From assembly GCA_041874755.1 (NCBI GenBank), contig CP102611.1, positions 992,001 through 1,056,000 on the forward strand: a stretch of DNA of 64,000 bases, in the 5' to 3' direction. Below, one piece after another: positions 18,634-28,852 of the stretch. A program made the position numbers and the translations under genes. Position 1 is the first letter of the stretch. The number at the start of each line of letters is the position of its first letter. Under the pieces are notes generated by a model. That model made no database searches. It was not told the origin of the DNA and saw nothing but the letters and a program-made list of their open reading frames with translations. Source of the stretch: Chitinibacter sp. SCUT-21 (GTDB taxonomy: Bacteria > Pseudomonadota > Gammaproteobacteria > Burkholderiales > Chitinibacteraceae).

Positions 18634-19587
18634 ATGTTCAACGCCAACTCCTTCCGCCTGCATCCGCGCCGCTTTTCGTCGTGGATTGATATTAGCCACG
18701 CCAAGTACGGCGGGCGGGTGCAGAAGGTGTCGATTGCGGCGGATTTTACTTGCCCGAATCGCGACGGCACCAAAGGTACTTTGGGCTGTACTTTTTGCAA
18801 TAATGCGGGGTTTATTCCGCAGTATGCGCGTGAAAACCCCAACGATATTACCCTGCAGATCGATACCGGGCTGGAGTTTCTACGCCGCCGCTATCCACGC
18901 ACCAAATTGTGGGTCGCCTATTTTCAGGCGTATAGCAATACCTACGGCGAGATCGACCGTTTGATCGAGACCTACCAAACCGCGCTGCGCCACCGCGACA
19001 TTAGCGGTTTGGTGATCGGCACGCGGCCCGATTGTGTGTCCGATGATTTGCTCGATTATCTGGCTGAATTGTCCGAACGCTATTTGATCGAGCTGGAATT
19101 GGGCGTGGAATCGACGTGCGATCAGGCGCTGGTTGCGGTCAATCGCGGGCATGATTTTGCTTGCAGCGTCGATGCGATTGAACGCGCCGCGGCGCGTGAT
19201 TTAAGCGTCAGCGCGCATTTGTTGTTTGGCTTGCCGGGCGAAAGCCGCGACAGCATGCTGGCCGCCGCCGATGTGTTATCGAAGCTGCCGCTGGCGTCGC
19301 TGAAATTTCATCAACTGCAAATTGTGAAAGGCACGCAAATGGCGAACCAATGGCGGCAAGACCCGGCCAGCCTGCCGATTATGCCGCTTGATGATTATGT
19401 AGAATTACTCGCCGATTTTGTCGAGCGACTGAACCCGAATATCGCGATTCAGCGCGTCGGTAGCGAAGTGCCACCCTCGCTGCGCCTCGCGCCAGATTGG
19501 TCGCTGCGATTATCGGAATTGGCGCCAATGCTGACCGAAAAACTCGCGCTGCGGCGTAGCTGGCATGGCAGTTTGTGGCGCGGCTAG
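18634..19587 (+). CDS. yhcC: Radical SAM protein, YhcC/TIGR01212 family
   Basis: 317 residues. The iron-sulfur cluster site is CPNRDGTKGTLGCTFCNNAGF, a CX12CX2C spacing rather than the usual CX3CX2C, which is characteristic of the YhcC family. Other landmarks are AYFQAYSNTYG, LVIGTRPDCVSDDLLDYLAEL and IELELGVESTCDQAL, then SAHLLFGLPGES. Members cleave SAM to a 5'-deoxyadenosyl radical; the physiological substrate of YhcC is not established as far as I know. Length matches the family. It is monocistronic, with a hairpin-rich region upstream. Confidence 0.92.
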   Translation: MFNANSFRLHPRRFSSWIDISHAKYGGRVQKVSIAADFTCPNRDGTKGTLGCTFCNNAGFIPQYARENPNDITLQIDTGLEFLRRRYPRTKLWVAYFQAYSNTYGEIDRLIETYQTALRHRDISGLVIGTRPDCVSDDLLDYLAELSERYLIELELGVESTCDQALVAVNRGHDFACSVDAIERAAARDLSVSAHLLFGLPGESRDSMLAAADVLSKLPLASLKFHQLQIVKGTQMANQWRQDPASLPIMPLDDYVELLADFVERLNPNIAIQRVGSEVPPSLRLAPDWSLRLSELAPMLTEKLALRRSWHGSLWRG

Positions 19588-19598
19588 CTGGGCTTGCC

Positions 19599-19990
19599 TT
19601 AGCAAGTGCTTAACTGGGCAAAATCATCGGCCACTTTGCTCAACTCGCCTGATTCATGCGACCAAAGATAGACCGCGGGGTTAAAGGCATGTGCGGTGCG
19701 GATAAACACCAGTTGATCGCCACAACCATTGCTGGCAATGGCGATCGCATTGGCGGGAAAAAGCCGCAATCTTGATAGAAAGCGGTTTCTTTCAGAATGT
19801 GGTTGCAGCTGCGCGCCAACCTTTTACGATCGGAAGTATCCGCAATCGGATGCTGCTGCCAACTGTCTCCCTGCGCCAATACACAGCCGCCATTGTGCTG
19901 TTGCATGGCTTGGCGATATGAAGCTGGCAGCGTCGCCCCCAATGCTTGCTCGGCGGCTTGGATAAATTCTTCATTCAGATCGAATGCCAT
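19599..19990 (-). pseudogene. SMI1/KNR4 (SUKH) family gene broken by a one-base frameshift
   Basis: From the ATG at 19990 (MAFDLNEEFIQAAEQALG, GGAG seven bases upstream) the frame reads a normal SMI1/KNR4 N-terminus: LPASYRQAMQQHNGG...ETAFYQDCGFFP. At the run of five T and three C (plus-strand GGGAAAAA, 19755-19762) the frame slips. The original frame then yields nonsense ending at 19640. The other frame continues perfectly as ANAIAIASNGCGDQLVFI, then VYLWSHESGELSKVADDF and a stop at 19601-19599: the conserved SMI1 C-terminus with its GD and W-S-H-E motif. One missing base in the run explains everything: a real mutation, a phase-variable tract, or a sequencing error. SUKH proteins are often immunity proteins against contact-delivered toxins. 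Confidence 0.85.
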
Positions 19991-20009
19991 TTTGCACTCC
20001 AACAGGCCA

Positions 20010-20495
20010 TCAGCTTTCCATGTCGATGCTGACTAATTCGCCTTCCTGATCAAAGGTGACCGCCAATAGATAGTTGGTATATTCTTCGGGAAACTGCACG
20101 TCGCAAACCATAAAGTACTCCGACTCATCCGGATAGACACCAATTCGCGTGAGTTGGATTGCCGCCATAAAGGCGCTTTTATCGATGTCAGTCGCACCAA
20201 AAATTGCTTGCAGTTCTTCTTCCGAAAATTGTTCGAGGTGATGCTGCAGATAAAAACGCGCCGCGCCTTCGTCTTCCTCTAAATCGAAATCATCGGCAAT
20301 CGCCGCCATCACTTTGGCAGGGTATTGTTCAAGCGACGCCAAGCAGGCCTGCAGCTGTTGCAGCGCCTCACCTTCGATCGAGTCCGAATCAAAATTAAGG
20401 TCGATATTGACTTCATGCCCGTGTAGCTGCACCGTTGATTCGTAACACTCTTCCAACTCGGCGGGATCAAACTCGGGAAAATCGGCTAATTGCAT
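20010..20495 (-). CDS. DUF2004 domain protein
   Basis: 161 residues from the ATG at 20495 (MQLADFPEFDPAELEECYES), with AAAAAAGG nine bases upstream; an in-frame ATG at 20528 would add 11 residues without support. The protein is strongly acidic and shows the DUF2004 pattern: ESTVQLHGHEVNIDLNFDSDSI, FYLQHHLEQFSEEELQAIFG and a C-terminal FMVCDVQFPEEYTNYLLAVTFDQEG. DUF2004 is found with SMI1/KNR4 proteins and polymorphic-toxin immunity genes, and here it sits 19 bases upstream of a SMI1/KNR4 gene, so an immunity-type role is plausible. No toxin gene is visible nearby. Confidence 0.75.
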   Translation of the reverse strand: MQLADFPEFDPAELEECYESTVQLHGHEVNIDLNFDSDSIEGEALQQLQACLASLEQYPAKVMAAIADDFDLEEDEGAARFYLQHHLEQFSEEELQAIFGATDIDKSAFMAAIQLTRIGVYPDESEYFMVCDVQFPEEYTNYLLAVTFDQEGELVSIDMES

Positions 20496-20610
20496 TGGCA
20501 AACCTTTTTTGTAAAAACGAAAAAACAACTTAGCGCATTGCTTTATTTTTCACAAACCAAGTACAGCTTCAGTTGCAAGAAAACCCCCTGCCAATATTGA
20601 GCAGCCATAA

Positions 20611-20638
20611 AAAAGCCTTGGCTTACGCCAAGGCTTTT
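20611..20638 (-). terminator. Terminator of the GH20 gene
   Basis: AAAAGCCTTGGC (20611-20622) pairs perfectly with GCCAAGGCTTTT (20627-20638) around a TTAC loop. On the minus strand a run of T follows. It lies 18 bases beyond the chitobiase stop. Confidence 0.9.
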
Positions 20639-20655
20639 TGCTAAGCAAACGCAGC

Positions 20656-23190
20656 TTATACCGCAACAACGCGGCTGCGGCGGTTGTTGCTGCTAAACGC
20701 TGCAACTTTCATCGTTGTGGTGGCAGCGACTGGGCCGGTGTACAGCGGCGAGGCTGGCGTTGGGTCTGAGCCGTCGGTGGTGTAGCGAATCGCCAAGCCG
20801 GGCGCCGATGTGTTGGCGTACAGCTTGCCCGCTTCGACTTTCACGCCCGGCAATGGGATACGGTAGCCGTAGCCGCCGAAGTCTTCCGAACGTGGGAAGC
20901 CATCGAGGCGTGGCAATTCGCGTTGGCCCAAGCGGTTGGCAAATTCGTTCCAATCCGCGTCGATCTTGGCTTGACGCGCGGCGGCATCGGCGATCGAAGT
21001 CCAAGCGGGGTCTTTCGCCCAAGCGCGCTCTGCCAAAGCGATCGTGCGTGGCATCGCCAAGTATTCCAGACGGCCGCGGTTGCGGATGTTTTCCGCCCAC
21101 AATTGCCCTTGAATACCGATGATGTTTTTGGTTCCTTCTGGCGTCAGGCGCACTTTGCTGGCGATATTGTCTTTATCCAGCGGCTGGCCAAATAGATTGA
21201 CCGTGGCGGTGGTGAAAATATCGAGCGGTACAAATTCAAACGCGCCGCGCGTTTCGATAAAGCCGCCCCAGTAGTAGCCAGGCTCAAGCGGGTCTTTGCT
21301 GTAGGCCAAGTCGAAGTACAAGTTCGTTACGTTCGACAATACCGTTTTGTAGCCGGCGTTGGCCAATTGGTAAGCGAAGTCTTCCTGACCCCAGCCCCAT
21401 ACGTTATTCCATACATAAGGGCGGAAGTTGGCGTTGACGAATTCTGGGTTTGGGCCGTGCGTGTGTACGCCGTTGACTTCTTTTTTCACCAGCGCAATTT
21501 CTTCCCAGCCGCCAAATACCAAGCCGTATTTTTTCAGCAGGTCGCGGTAGCGCGCGAGGAAGTAGTTTTGCAGCTCGACGATTTGCGTCATGCCTTGTTC
21601 TTTCATAAAGGCTTGGCAAATCGGCGATTGCTCCCACGCGCCGTGCGGCACTTCGTCACCACCGGTGTGCATGGTCGTGAATGGTGCACCGGCTTCGGCG
21701 AACATGTCTTTCACATCATGCAACACGGTTTCGATGAAGTTGTAGCACGATTCGAGCGCAATACAGATCACGTTGTCGTGCCACAACTGCACCGATTCGT
21801 ACACCGATGCATCGTTAAAGTCACACAGCAGATATTGCTTGGCTTCCGCTTCGCGGCCTTCGGCCATCAAACGCGTGTAGCGCACATTCATCGCTTTGAT
21901 CGCGGCGCGGGCGTGGCCTGGCACGTCGATTTCTGGCACCACTTCGATATGGCGCGCGGTGGCGTACTTCAAGATTTCGATGAAGTCAGCTTTGCTGTAG
22001 TAACCACTACCCGCTTTACCCGCTACGTCGCCGCCCGAGCCAAAGCATGGCACCAGATTATCGGTTTCATCCGCCGTGTAGCCGCGCAAGCTACCGATTT
22101 CGGTTAGTTCTGGCAGGCTAGGAATTTCCAAACGCCAGCCTTCATCATCAGTCAGATGGAAGTGGAACTGGTTCAATTTATACAGCGACATGCATTCGAG
22201 CAAACGCAGAATGGTTTCTTTGCTGGTGAAGTTACGGCCCACATCGAGATGCATGCCGCGGTACGCAAAGCGTGGCGCGTCAACAACTTTACACGCACCA
22301 ACGGCCAGTTCTGCTTGTGGGTTCAGGAAGGCCGCCACTGGCAATAATTGACGCAAACTTTGAATGCCGTTGCACACGCCCGCAGCGCTCGCGCCGGTAA
22401 TCACAATGCCTTGTGGCGTTACGTCGAGCTGATACGCTTCGTTCGGTGCCAAAGTATCGCTAACATTTACTGAGCCAATTTGCAGTTTGATCGTCGACGC
22501 GCCCGCTGGCGTAATTGCTGCGCGTTGCAGTGTTTTGCCGCTCACGTCGTGCAAGCTAGCTTGCAGCAAAGCCGCTTCATTGGCCAAATCAGCCGAGTGC
22601 ACGATGTAGGTGTTTTTGTTAATGACAAACTCGCCGGCTGCGGCGGTGTAGCTTAATGGCGTTGGCGTGATTTTGCTGATGGCGTCGGCAGCAAGCAGGC
22701 TCAAGCCAGCATTTTGCTCATACGTGAGTGCCGCATTGGTCAGAGCGACTTGATCGTTGGCATTGCGGTGGCGCTGCTCTGGCGTCGCAAAATCGGCAAT
22801 GGCAGGGTCGCCAATCACTTCCATCTGTGCGTTGGGCGTGCCTACGTCGTACACAATATAGAAACCCAGCGGGGCGTCGGTTTCGCTAATCACCCAGAAC
22901 AGGCCTTCATAATCGAAGGTGCGCGTTTCACCAGGCTGAACGACGCCGAATTCGGCTTTAGGCTCTAGGCTCCAAAAATCGCCATTCACGTGCGTAACAA
23001 GCACATTGCCGCTCACCGTTTCAGGTTTGATTTTGCGGCAAGTGTTGAAATAAATCGCCCAACCTGATGCTGGCAGTGGCTGATCGGACAAATTGGTCAG
23101 CGTTAAGGTCGCGAGAAAATTATCGCCATTGTGGGCATTGGTTTTATTGGCCCAAGTGATTTTGAGATGCGCGCCAGCAGGTTTAGTCAT
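20656..23190 (-). CDS. Beta-N-acetylhexosaminidase / chitobiase, GH20, without signal peptide
   Basis: 844 residues starting MTKPAGAHLKITWANKTNAH. Domains in order: N-terminal CHB_HEX carbohydrate-binding domain (residues ~5-160, with SGWAIYFNTCRKI), GH20b-type domain (~175-310), the catalytic barrel from YRGMHLDVGRNF (~315) with the donor pair in HTGGDEVPHGAW (Asp512-Glu513), and a C-terminal CHB_HEX_C domain (YRIPLPGVKVEAGKLYANTS to the end). It releases GlcNAc from chitin oligosaccharides. No signal peptide is seen: the N-terminus runs straight into the binding domain, so the enzyme is probably cytoplasmic and acts on imported chitobiose. It is divergent from an AraC regulator gene. GAGAGCAAGA precedes the ATG. 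Confidence 0.95.
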   Translation of the reverse strand: MTKPAGAHLKITWANKTNAHNGDNFLATLTLTNLSDQPLPASGWAIYFNTCRKIKPETVSGNVLVTHVNGDFWSLEPKAEFGVVQPGETRTFDYEGLFWVISETDAPLGFYIVYDVGTPNAQMEVIGDPAIADFATPEQRHRNANDQVALTNAALTYEQNAGLSLLAADAISKITPTPLSYTAAAGEFVINKNTYIVHSADLANEAALLQASLHDVSGKTLQRAAITPAGASTIKLQIGSVNVSDTLAPNEAYQLDVTPQGIVITGASAAGVCNGIQSLRQLLPVAAFLNPQAELAVGACKVVDAPRFAYRGMHLDVGRNFTSKETILRLLECMSLYKLNQFHFHLTDDEGWRLEIPSLPELTEIGSLRGYTADETDNLVPCFGSGGDVAGKAGSGYYSKADFIEILKYATARHIEVVPEIDVPGHARAAIKAMNVRYTRLMAEGREAEAKQYLLCDFNDASVYESVQLWHDNVICIALESCYNFIETVLHDVKDMFAEAGAPFTTMHTGGDEVPHGAWEQSPICQAFMKEQGMTQIVELQNYFLARYRDLLKKYGLVFGGWEEIALVKKEVNGVHTHGPNPEFVNANFRPYVWNNVWGWGQEDFAYQLANAGYKTVLSNVTNLYFDLAYSKDPLEPGYYWGGFIETRGAFEFVPLDIFTTATVNLFGQPLDKDNIASKVRLTPEGTKNIIGIQGQLWAENIRNRGRLEYLAMPRTIALAERAWAKDPAWTSIADAAARQAKIDADWNEFANRLGQRELPRLDGFPRSEDFGGYGYRIPLPGVKVEAGKLYANTSAPGLAIRYTTDGSDPTPASPLYTGPVAATTTMKVAAFSSNNRRSRVVAV

Positions 23191-23313
23191 TCTTGCTCTC
23201 CCTTCGATTTGTGGTCAGGGTTGTGAACCCATCCGAGCAGTTTAGAAGCCCGCGGCAATGAATGCCAAGCTTTGCGCGCGCCTTGTCTCTCGGATGATGC
23301 CAAGGAAAAAAGT

Positions 23314-23422
23314 TACCGTATTTATACCGTCCGGCGCCGATAAAAAATCTACTATTAGCCCAAAACAGTTTAGAATCAGCCCGTTCGTAAGGTTTTACGA
23401 TTAAGCCGCTGTTTCAAACAGC
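23314..23422. promoter_or_regulatory. Candidate operators between chitobiase and araC-type genes
   Basis: The 277-base divergent spacer contains a direct repeat of TACCGT at 23314-23319 and 23325-23330, 11 bases apart (one helical turn), as expected for AraC-type half-sites. Two inverted repeats follow: TCGTAA/TTACGA (23385-23390 with 23395-23400) and the 15-base palindrome GCTGTTT-C-AAACAGC (23408-23422). None was matched to a known regulator. Confidence 0.4.
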
Positions 23423-23467
23423 AGAGCACGATCAGCGCAAGATCTTAGCAAAGGGTACACAGGGAAA

Positions 23468-24322
23468 ATGTTAATACGGGAATGGATAGGCAATTCGCAA
23501 GGGCATGCATGGCGCCTGAATCATCACATTGCCGAAGAGTTGCCGTTTAATCTGCATTTTCACCCGGAATACGAGCTAACACTGACCTTGGGTGGCCATG
23601 GCCAACGCCATATTGGCTCGGATCTGCAGGCTTTTGGCGAATGCGATTTGGCGTTGGTTGCGCCCAATCAGCCGCATAGCTGGCAGGCCGCGGCACGCAA
23701 CGATGGGCACAAAATTGAGTTGCAAGTGGTGTTATTTCGGCTTGATTGGCTGGTTTCGCTGGCCGAAAACGGCATGCCAGAATTACGCCATCTGTGCCAA
23801 TGGCTGGCCAATATCCGCCAAGGCGTCGTCTTTAGCGCGAGTTGCACGCAAACCATCATACCGCGCTTAGCGCATTTGCATGAGCTCAGCGGTTTAAAAC
23901 GCCTAACCGCCCTACTCGATATTTTAACTGAGCTAGAACACGACCCTGCGCCGCGTTTTATTGATGGGCAACTCAGCCAGCTCGACCCAGATCGCCGTTT
24001 AGTGCGCGCGATGGCGCATTTACAAGATCACTATCAACACACAATCACGCTCGAACAACTCGCCCAAGTCGCCACTTGCAGCACGACCACGCTCAAGCGC
24101 CTGTTTGCGCAGCAAATGCAATCGAGCTTTAGCCAAGAGCTGACTCGGCTGCGCATTGCCCATGCCTGCAACCTGCTGCTGACCACCGAACGCGGAATAG
24201 ATTGGGTGGCCAGCCAAAGCGGCTACCCGTGTTTAAGCCATTTTTATCAACAATTTAGCGAGCGTCAGGGCATGACGCCGAATGCGTTTCGCAAGCAAAG
24301 TAAAACCAGCGTCTCAGCCTAG
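23468..24322 (+). CDS. AraC family transcriptional regulator
   Basis: 284 residues. The N-terminal half is a cupin-like sensor (PFNLHFHPEYELTLTLGGHGQRHIG, then DLALVAPNQPHSW). The C-terminal ~100 residues carry the two AraC helix-turn-helix motifs (ITLEQLAQVATCSTTTLKRLFAQQ and IDWVASQSGYPCLSHFYQQFSERQGMTPNAFRK). It is transcribed divergently from chitobiase, so control of GlcNAc/chitobiose use is a reasonable inference. AGGGAAA lies upstream of the ATG. Confidence 0.9.
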   Translation: MLIREWIGNSQGHAWRLNHHIAEELPFNLHFHPEYELTLTLGGHGQRHIGSDLQAFGECDLALVAPNQPHSWQAAARNDGHKIELQVVLFRLDWLVSLAENGMPELRHLCQWLANIRQGVVFSASCTQTIIPRLAHLHELSGLKRLTALLDILTELEHDPAPRFIDGQLSQLDPDRRLVRAMAHLQDHYQHTITLEQLAQVATCSTTTLKRLFAQQMQSSFSQELTRLRIAHACNLLLTTERGIDWVASQSGYPCLSHFYQQFSERQGMTPNAFRKQSKTSVSA

Positions 24323-24576
24323 ATCGCCCCGGGGTATAGCCACCAAAAGCAAATTTAATCATGCTTTTATTAACTTACCCACCTACCCTATACATAAAAA
24401 GCCAAGCAACAAGCTTTCACAGTCTTTACGAGCAACCGTCATGCGATTTGATTTTGAGCTGAAATCAAGCCAAAGTATTCAATTAAGACGCCAATCAAGC
24501 CGCTTTCTTTCTCCAAGAACGTGTCATTTTTCGGTATCATTACGTACTTTTCGCCACATTTCTGGGTTCTATCGAC

Positions 24577-27500
24577 ATGGCCAATGTGCTCCAACTACGC
24601 GGCGGTACCGCCCTTTCACCGTTTCGGATTGAAAAACTCGCATCTGCGCTCGCCGCGCAAGGACTAACTGTTAACCTCTACGCCGAGTACTGGCACTTCG
24701 TCGAATTAGGCTCTGAACTCGCTAAGGAAGCGGCCTTAAGCGCCGACGAGCAAGCCGTGCTTGAGCGTATTCTGAGCTACGGCGAACCAGCTCAGCCTGC
24801 ACTCGCGATCGGTGCTCCGATTTTGGTCTTGCCACGTTTGGGCACGATTTCACCATGGTCTTCGAAAGCGACCGATATCGCTTTGCACTGCGGCTTGCAA
24901 GGCAAAGTGGCCCGCATTGAGCGCGGCATGGCCGTCTACGCCAGCAAAGCGGATGGCTCGGCGCTGTCTACTGCAGAAAAAAATACACTGTTGCCGCTGA
25001 TTCACGATCGCATGACCGAGCAAGTGTTTGACGGCTTGGCGGCGGGTAATGAACTATTCCGCCACTTTGAGCCGACTGAACTCAAATCAGTTGATATCCT
25101 CGGTGGTGGTCAAGCTGCGCTAGAACAAGCCAACGTTGAATACGGCCTGGCCTTGTCTAGCGACGAAATTGAATATTTGGTGGCTAACTTCACCAAACTC
25201 GGTCGCAACCCAACCGACGTTGAATTGACGATGTTCGCTCAGGCTAACTCTGAGCATTGCCGTCACAAAATTTTTAACGCGAACTTCATCATCGACGGCC
25301 AAGCGCAAGATTACAGCTTGTTCGGCATGATTCGCGAAACGCATAAAGCCTCTCCAGAAGGCACGGTCGTTGCCTACTCGGACAACTCATCCGTCATCGA
25401 AGGCGCAGAAATCGAGCGCTTCTTCCCTGCCAGCAACGGCGCAGAATACGGCTTTGAAAAGCAAAAAACCCACATTCTGATGAAAGTGGAAACGCACAAT
25501 CACCCAACGGCGATTTCTCCGTTCCCCGGCGCGGCAACGGGCTCGGGCGGCGAGATTCGTGACGAAGGCGCAACGGGTCGCGGCTCAAAACCAAAAGCCG
25601 GTTTGTGCGGTTTTACCGTGTCGAACTTGAACGTGCCAGGCTACGTACAAGACTGGGAAAGCCCAGCGTACGGCAAACCAGATCGCATCGCTTCGGCGCT
25701 CGACATTATGATCGAAGGCCCGATTGGCGCAGCGGCGTTTAATAATGAATTTGGTCGCCCGAACTTGGCCGGCTACTTCCGTACGTTTGAGCTGGACGTG
25801 AACGGCGAGCGCCGCGGCTACCACAAACCGATTATGATCGCGGGTGGTTTGGGCAATATCAACGACGCGCACGTAACCAAAAACGGCCTGCCAGATGGCT
25901 CATTGCTGATTCAACTCGGCGGCCCAGGCATGTTGATCGGGATGGGCGGTGGCGCTGCGTCATCAATGGACACTGGCGCGAACGCAGCGGATCTCGATTT
26001 TGATTCGGTACAGCGCGGCAACCCAGAAATGGAACGCCGTTGTCAGGAAGTGATCGATCGCTGCTGGCAGCTGGGCGACAAAAACCCGATCCAGTCGATC
26101 CACGACGTCGGCGCAGGCGGTATCTCAAATGCCTTCCCAGAACTGGTGAACGACGCAGGCATGGGCGCGGTGTTTAACTTGCGTAAAGTGAACATCGAAG
26201 AACACGGCATGGCGCCAAAAGAAATCTGGTCGAACGAATCGCAAGAGCGTTATGTGCTCGGCATTCACCCGAACGATTTGCTGACTTTTGAAGCAATTTG
26301 CGAGCGCGAGCGTTGCCCGTTTGCGGTGATCGGCCACACCACTGACGAGCGCCATTTGACGGTGGAAGACCCGCATTTTGGCAATAAGCCAGTCGATATG
26401 CCGATGGATGTCTTGCTCGGCAAGCCACCAAAAATGACGCGTGATGTGACACGCGTGAAGCCAGAGCTTAAAGTATTCGATTCATCAGCTCTCGATTTGA
26501 AAGAGTCGCTGTATAAAGTATTGCAATTGCCTTCAGTGGCGGACAAATCGTTCCTGATTAATATCGGCGATCGTACTGTTGGCGGCTACACGGCGCGCGA
26601 CCAAATGGTTGGTCCATGGCAAATTCCAGTGGCTGACGTTGCGGTTACTACCATGGGGTATAACACGCTACAAGGCGAAGCAATGGCCATGGGTGAACGC
26701 ACCCCTCTAGCTTTGATTTCAGCCCCAGCATCTGGCCGTATGGCTGTCGGTGAAGCGCTGACCAACTTGGCCGCTGCGCCAATCGCTAAATTGGGCGACG
26801 TGAAATTATCGGCCAACTGGATGGCGCCAGCTGGCCACTCAGGCGAAGACGCAAACCTGTACGACACAGTGAAAGCAGTGGGTCTTGAGCTGTGCCGCGA
26901 ATTGGGCGTGTCGATCCCAGTGGGTAAAGACTCGTTGTCGATGAAAACAGTGTGGGAAGACGGCGCTGAGAAAAAATCGGTCGTTGCGCCACTGTCGCTG
27001 ATTATCTCTGGCTTTGCGCCAGTGACTGATGTGACCAAAACGCTGACGCCACAATTGGTGACAGGTGAAGACACCGACTTGTTGCTGATCGACTTGGGCA
27101 CGGGCAAATGCCGTCTGGGCGGCTCGGCCTTGGCGCAAGTGAATGCCGAAATTGGTAATTGGGCGCCGGATGTTGTGAGCGTTGAGCACCTGAAATCATT
27201 CTTTGCCACAGTGCAAAAACTGAACGCTGACGGCAAGATTTTGGCTTACCACGATCGTTCGGACGGCGGCTTGATCGCGACGATTTCTGAAATGATGTTC
27301 GCCAGCCATTGCGGCGTAACGCTGGAAATCGACGAACTGTGTATCGACCGTCGTGTTCGCCAACGCCAGCAAGACGAAATTACGCCAGAAGACGTAGCGC
27401 GCGCTGAAAATGGCCGCGTAATGGGCGTGTTGTTCAATGAAGAATTGGGCGCGGTATTGCAAGTTCGTCGTAGCGATACGGCCGCGGTCATCGCTGCATT

Positions 27501-28548
27501 TATGCACGCCCACTTGGCTGGTGAGTTGCACGTGATTGGTACCACCAACCACGACGACAAGCTGAAAATCAAGAAACGCAACCGCATGTTGCTCGAAGAG
27601 CCACGCGTGAGCTTGCAACAAGCGTGGAGCAAAACCAGCTGGCAAGTTCAACGTCTACGCGACAATCCAGAATGCGCCGATGCTGAATACGCGCGAATTG
27701 CGGACAAGAGCGATAAAGGCCTGTTCGCCAAACTGACGTTCAACCCATCGGAAGACATCGCTGCGCCGTATATCTCCAAAGGCGCAAAACCACGCATCGC
27801 CATCTTGCGCGAGCAAGGCGTGAACGGTCACATCGAAATGGGCGCGGCGTTTAACCGTGCTGGCTTTGCAGCAACCGACGTTCACATGAGCGACGTGATT
27901 GCTGGCCGTGTGAATTTGGCTGACTTTATGGGCTTGGCGGCTTGCGGTGGTTTCTCGTACGGTGACGTATTGGGCGCAGGTGAAGGTTGGGCGAAATCGA
28001 TTCTGTTTAACGCCGCAGCGCGTGCGCAGTTTGAAGCGTTCTTCAACCGCGCCGACACCTTCGGCTTGGGCGTGTGTAACGGTTGCCAAATGATGGCCAA
28101 CTTGTCAGGCATTATCCCGGGCGCTGAACACTGGCCGAAATTTACTCGCAACCAGAGTGAGCAGTTTGAAGCGCGCTTTGTCACGGTAGAAGTGCCAAAA
28201 TCGCCATCACTGTTCTTCAACGGCATGGCGGGCAGCCAAATGCCAGTTGTTGTGAGCCACGGTGAAGGTTTTGCGAACTTTAGCCAGCAAGGCGATATTA
28301 ACAAGGCGCTGGTTGCAATGCGCTATGTCGATAGCCACGGCAAGCCGACGCAGCAATACCCGCTAAACCCGAACGGCAGTCCGAACGCGATCGCCGGTGT
28401 AACGACGCCTGACGGCCGCTTCAGCATCATGATGCCGCACCCAGAGCGCGTATTCCGCACCGTACAAAACAGCTGGCACCCAAGCGATTGGGAAGAAGAC
28501 GGCGCATGGATGCGTATGTTCCGCAACGCTAGAGCCTTCCTAGGCTAA
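24577..28548 (+). CDS. purL: Phosphoribosylformylglycinamidine synthase, large single-chain form
   Basis: 1323 residues, the full-length proteobacterial PurL. In order: N-terminal PurS-like segment, the linker and FGAM-synthase ATP-binding halves ([55 protein letters not shown] is split across conserved loops; then [18 protein letters not shown]), and a C-terminal class I glutaminase starting near residue 1065 ([22 protein letters not shown]) with the nucleophile Cys in [15 protein letters not shown] (about 1169) and PHPERVFR. It converts FGAR to FGAM in purine synthesis using glutamine and ATP. ATG at 24577 gives [17 protein letters not shown]. Its GC-rich codon use fits the core genome. A terminator follows. 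Confidence 0.98.
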   Translation: MANVLQLRGGTALSPFRIEKLASALAAQGLTVNLYAEYWHFVELGSELAKEAALSADEQAVLERILSYGEPAQPALAIGAPILVLPRLGTISPWSSKATDIALHCGLQGKVARIERGMAVYASKADGSALSTAEKNTLLPLIHDRMTEQVFDGLAAGNELFRHFEPTELKSVDILGGGQAALEQANVEYGLALSSDEIEYLVANFTKLGRNPTDVELTMFAQANSEHCRHKIFNANFIIDGQAQDYSLFGMIRETHKASPEGTVVAYSDNSSVIEGAEIERFFPASNGAEYGFEKQKTHILMKVETHNHPTAISPFPGAATGSGGEIRDEGATGRGSKPKAGLCGFTVSNLNVPGYVQDWESPAYGKPDRIASALDIMIEGPIGAAAFNNEFGRPNLAGYFRTFELDVNGERRGYHKPIMIAGGLGNINDAHVTKNGLPDGSLLIQLGGPGMLIGMGGGAASSMDTGANAADLDFDSVQRGNPEMERRCQEVIDRCWQLGDKNPIQSIHDVGAGGISNAFPELVNDAGMGAVFNLRKVNIEEHGMAPKEIWSNESQERYVLGIHPNDLLTFEAICERERCPFAVIGHTTDERHLTVEDPHFGNKPVDMPMDVLLGKPPKMTRDVTRVKPELKVFDSSALDLKESLYKVLQLPSVADKSFLINIGDRTVGGYTARDQMVGPWQIPVADVAVTTMGYNTLQGEAMAMGERTPLALISAPASGRMAVGEALTNLAAAPIAKLGDVKLSANWMAPAGHSGEDANLYDTVKAVGLELCRELGVSIPVGKDSLSMKTVWEDGAEKKSVVAPLSLIISGFAPVTDVTKTLTPQLVTGEDTDLLLIDLGTGKCRLGGSALAQVNAEIGNWAPDVVSVEHLKSFFATVQKLNADGKILAYHDRSDGGLIATISEMMFASHCGVTLEIDELCIDRRVRQRQQDEITPEDVARAENGRVMGVLFNEELGAVLQVRRSDTAAVIAAFMHAHLAGELHVIGTTNHDDKLKIKKRNRMLLEEPRVSLQQAWSKTSWQVQRLRDNPECADAEYARIADKSDKGLFAKLTFNPSEDIAAPYISKGAKPRIAILREQGVNGHIEMGAAFNRAGFAATDVHMSDVIAGRVNLADFMGLAACGGFSYGDVLGAGEGWAKSILFNAAARAQFEAFFNRADTFGLGVCNGCQMMANLSGIIPGAEHWPKFTRNQSEQFEARFVTVEVPKSPSLFFNGMAGSQMPVVVSHGEGFANFSQQGDINKALVAMRYVDSHGKPTQQYPLNPNGSPNAIAGVTTPDGRFSIMMPHPERVFRTVQNSWHPSDWEEDGAWMRMFRNARAFLG

Positions 28549-28564
28549 GAAGCGATACCCAAAC

Positions 28565-28595
28565 AAAAGCCCCATCAAACGATGGGGCTTTTTTT
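28565..28595 (+). terminator. Rho-independent terminator of purL
   Basis: AAAAGCCCCATC (28565-28576) pairs with GATGGGGCTTTT (28581-28592) around an AAAC loop and is followed by further T residues. Confidence 0.92.
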
Positions 28596-28599
28596 CAGC

Positions 28600-28852
28600 C
28601 TGCTGACAAAGTGGAAGAACAAAATTTTTCAAGTCTCAGCAAAGCTGAGCCTAAGAAATAAGGCATTTCATTTGCAGCCTTATGTTCTATTCCCACCTCT
28701 CCCGTCCCCTTAGCCTTAGGCCACGGTCTTCGCTAGGGCACGTCGTGCCGAGCTGCGCCACGCCTTGAGGGGAGCCTCGCTGCGCGAGTGGGTGTGATTG
28801 ATGACTGCCAGCATCTATGCCGCCAGCTGCAGGCAGCAGGTGGAGGCAAGTC
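28600..28852. other. Intergenic stretch with small hairpins, no gene
   Basis: No coding frame is convincing. Small perfect stems are present: CTCAGC/GCTGAG (28635-28640 with 28644-28649), GGCACG/CGTGCC (28737-28742 with 28744-28749) and CTCGC/GCGAG (28776-28780 with 28784-28788). The segment may be a degenerate intergenic repeat. Confidence 0.45.

Noticed and set aside
21367-22107. 246-residue frame antisense to chitobiase
   Set aside because: Shadow of a strongly coding GH20 gene; no start signal or family features.
26586-27236. 216-residue frame antisense to purL
   Set aside because: Lies wholly inside conserved purL sequence; Ser/Thr/Pro-rich shadow.
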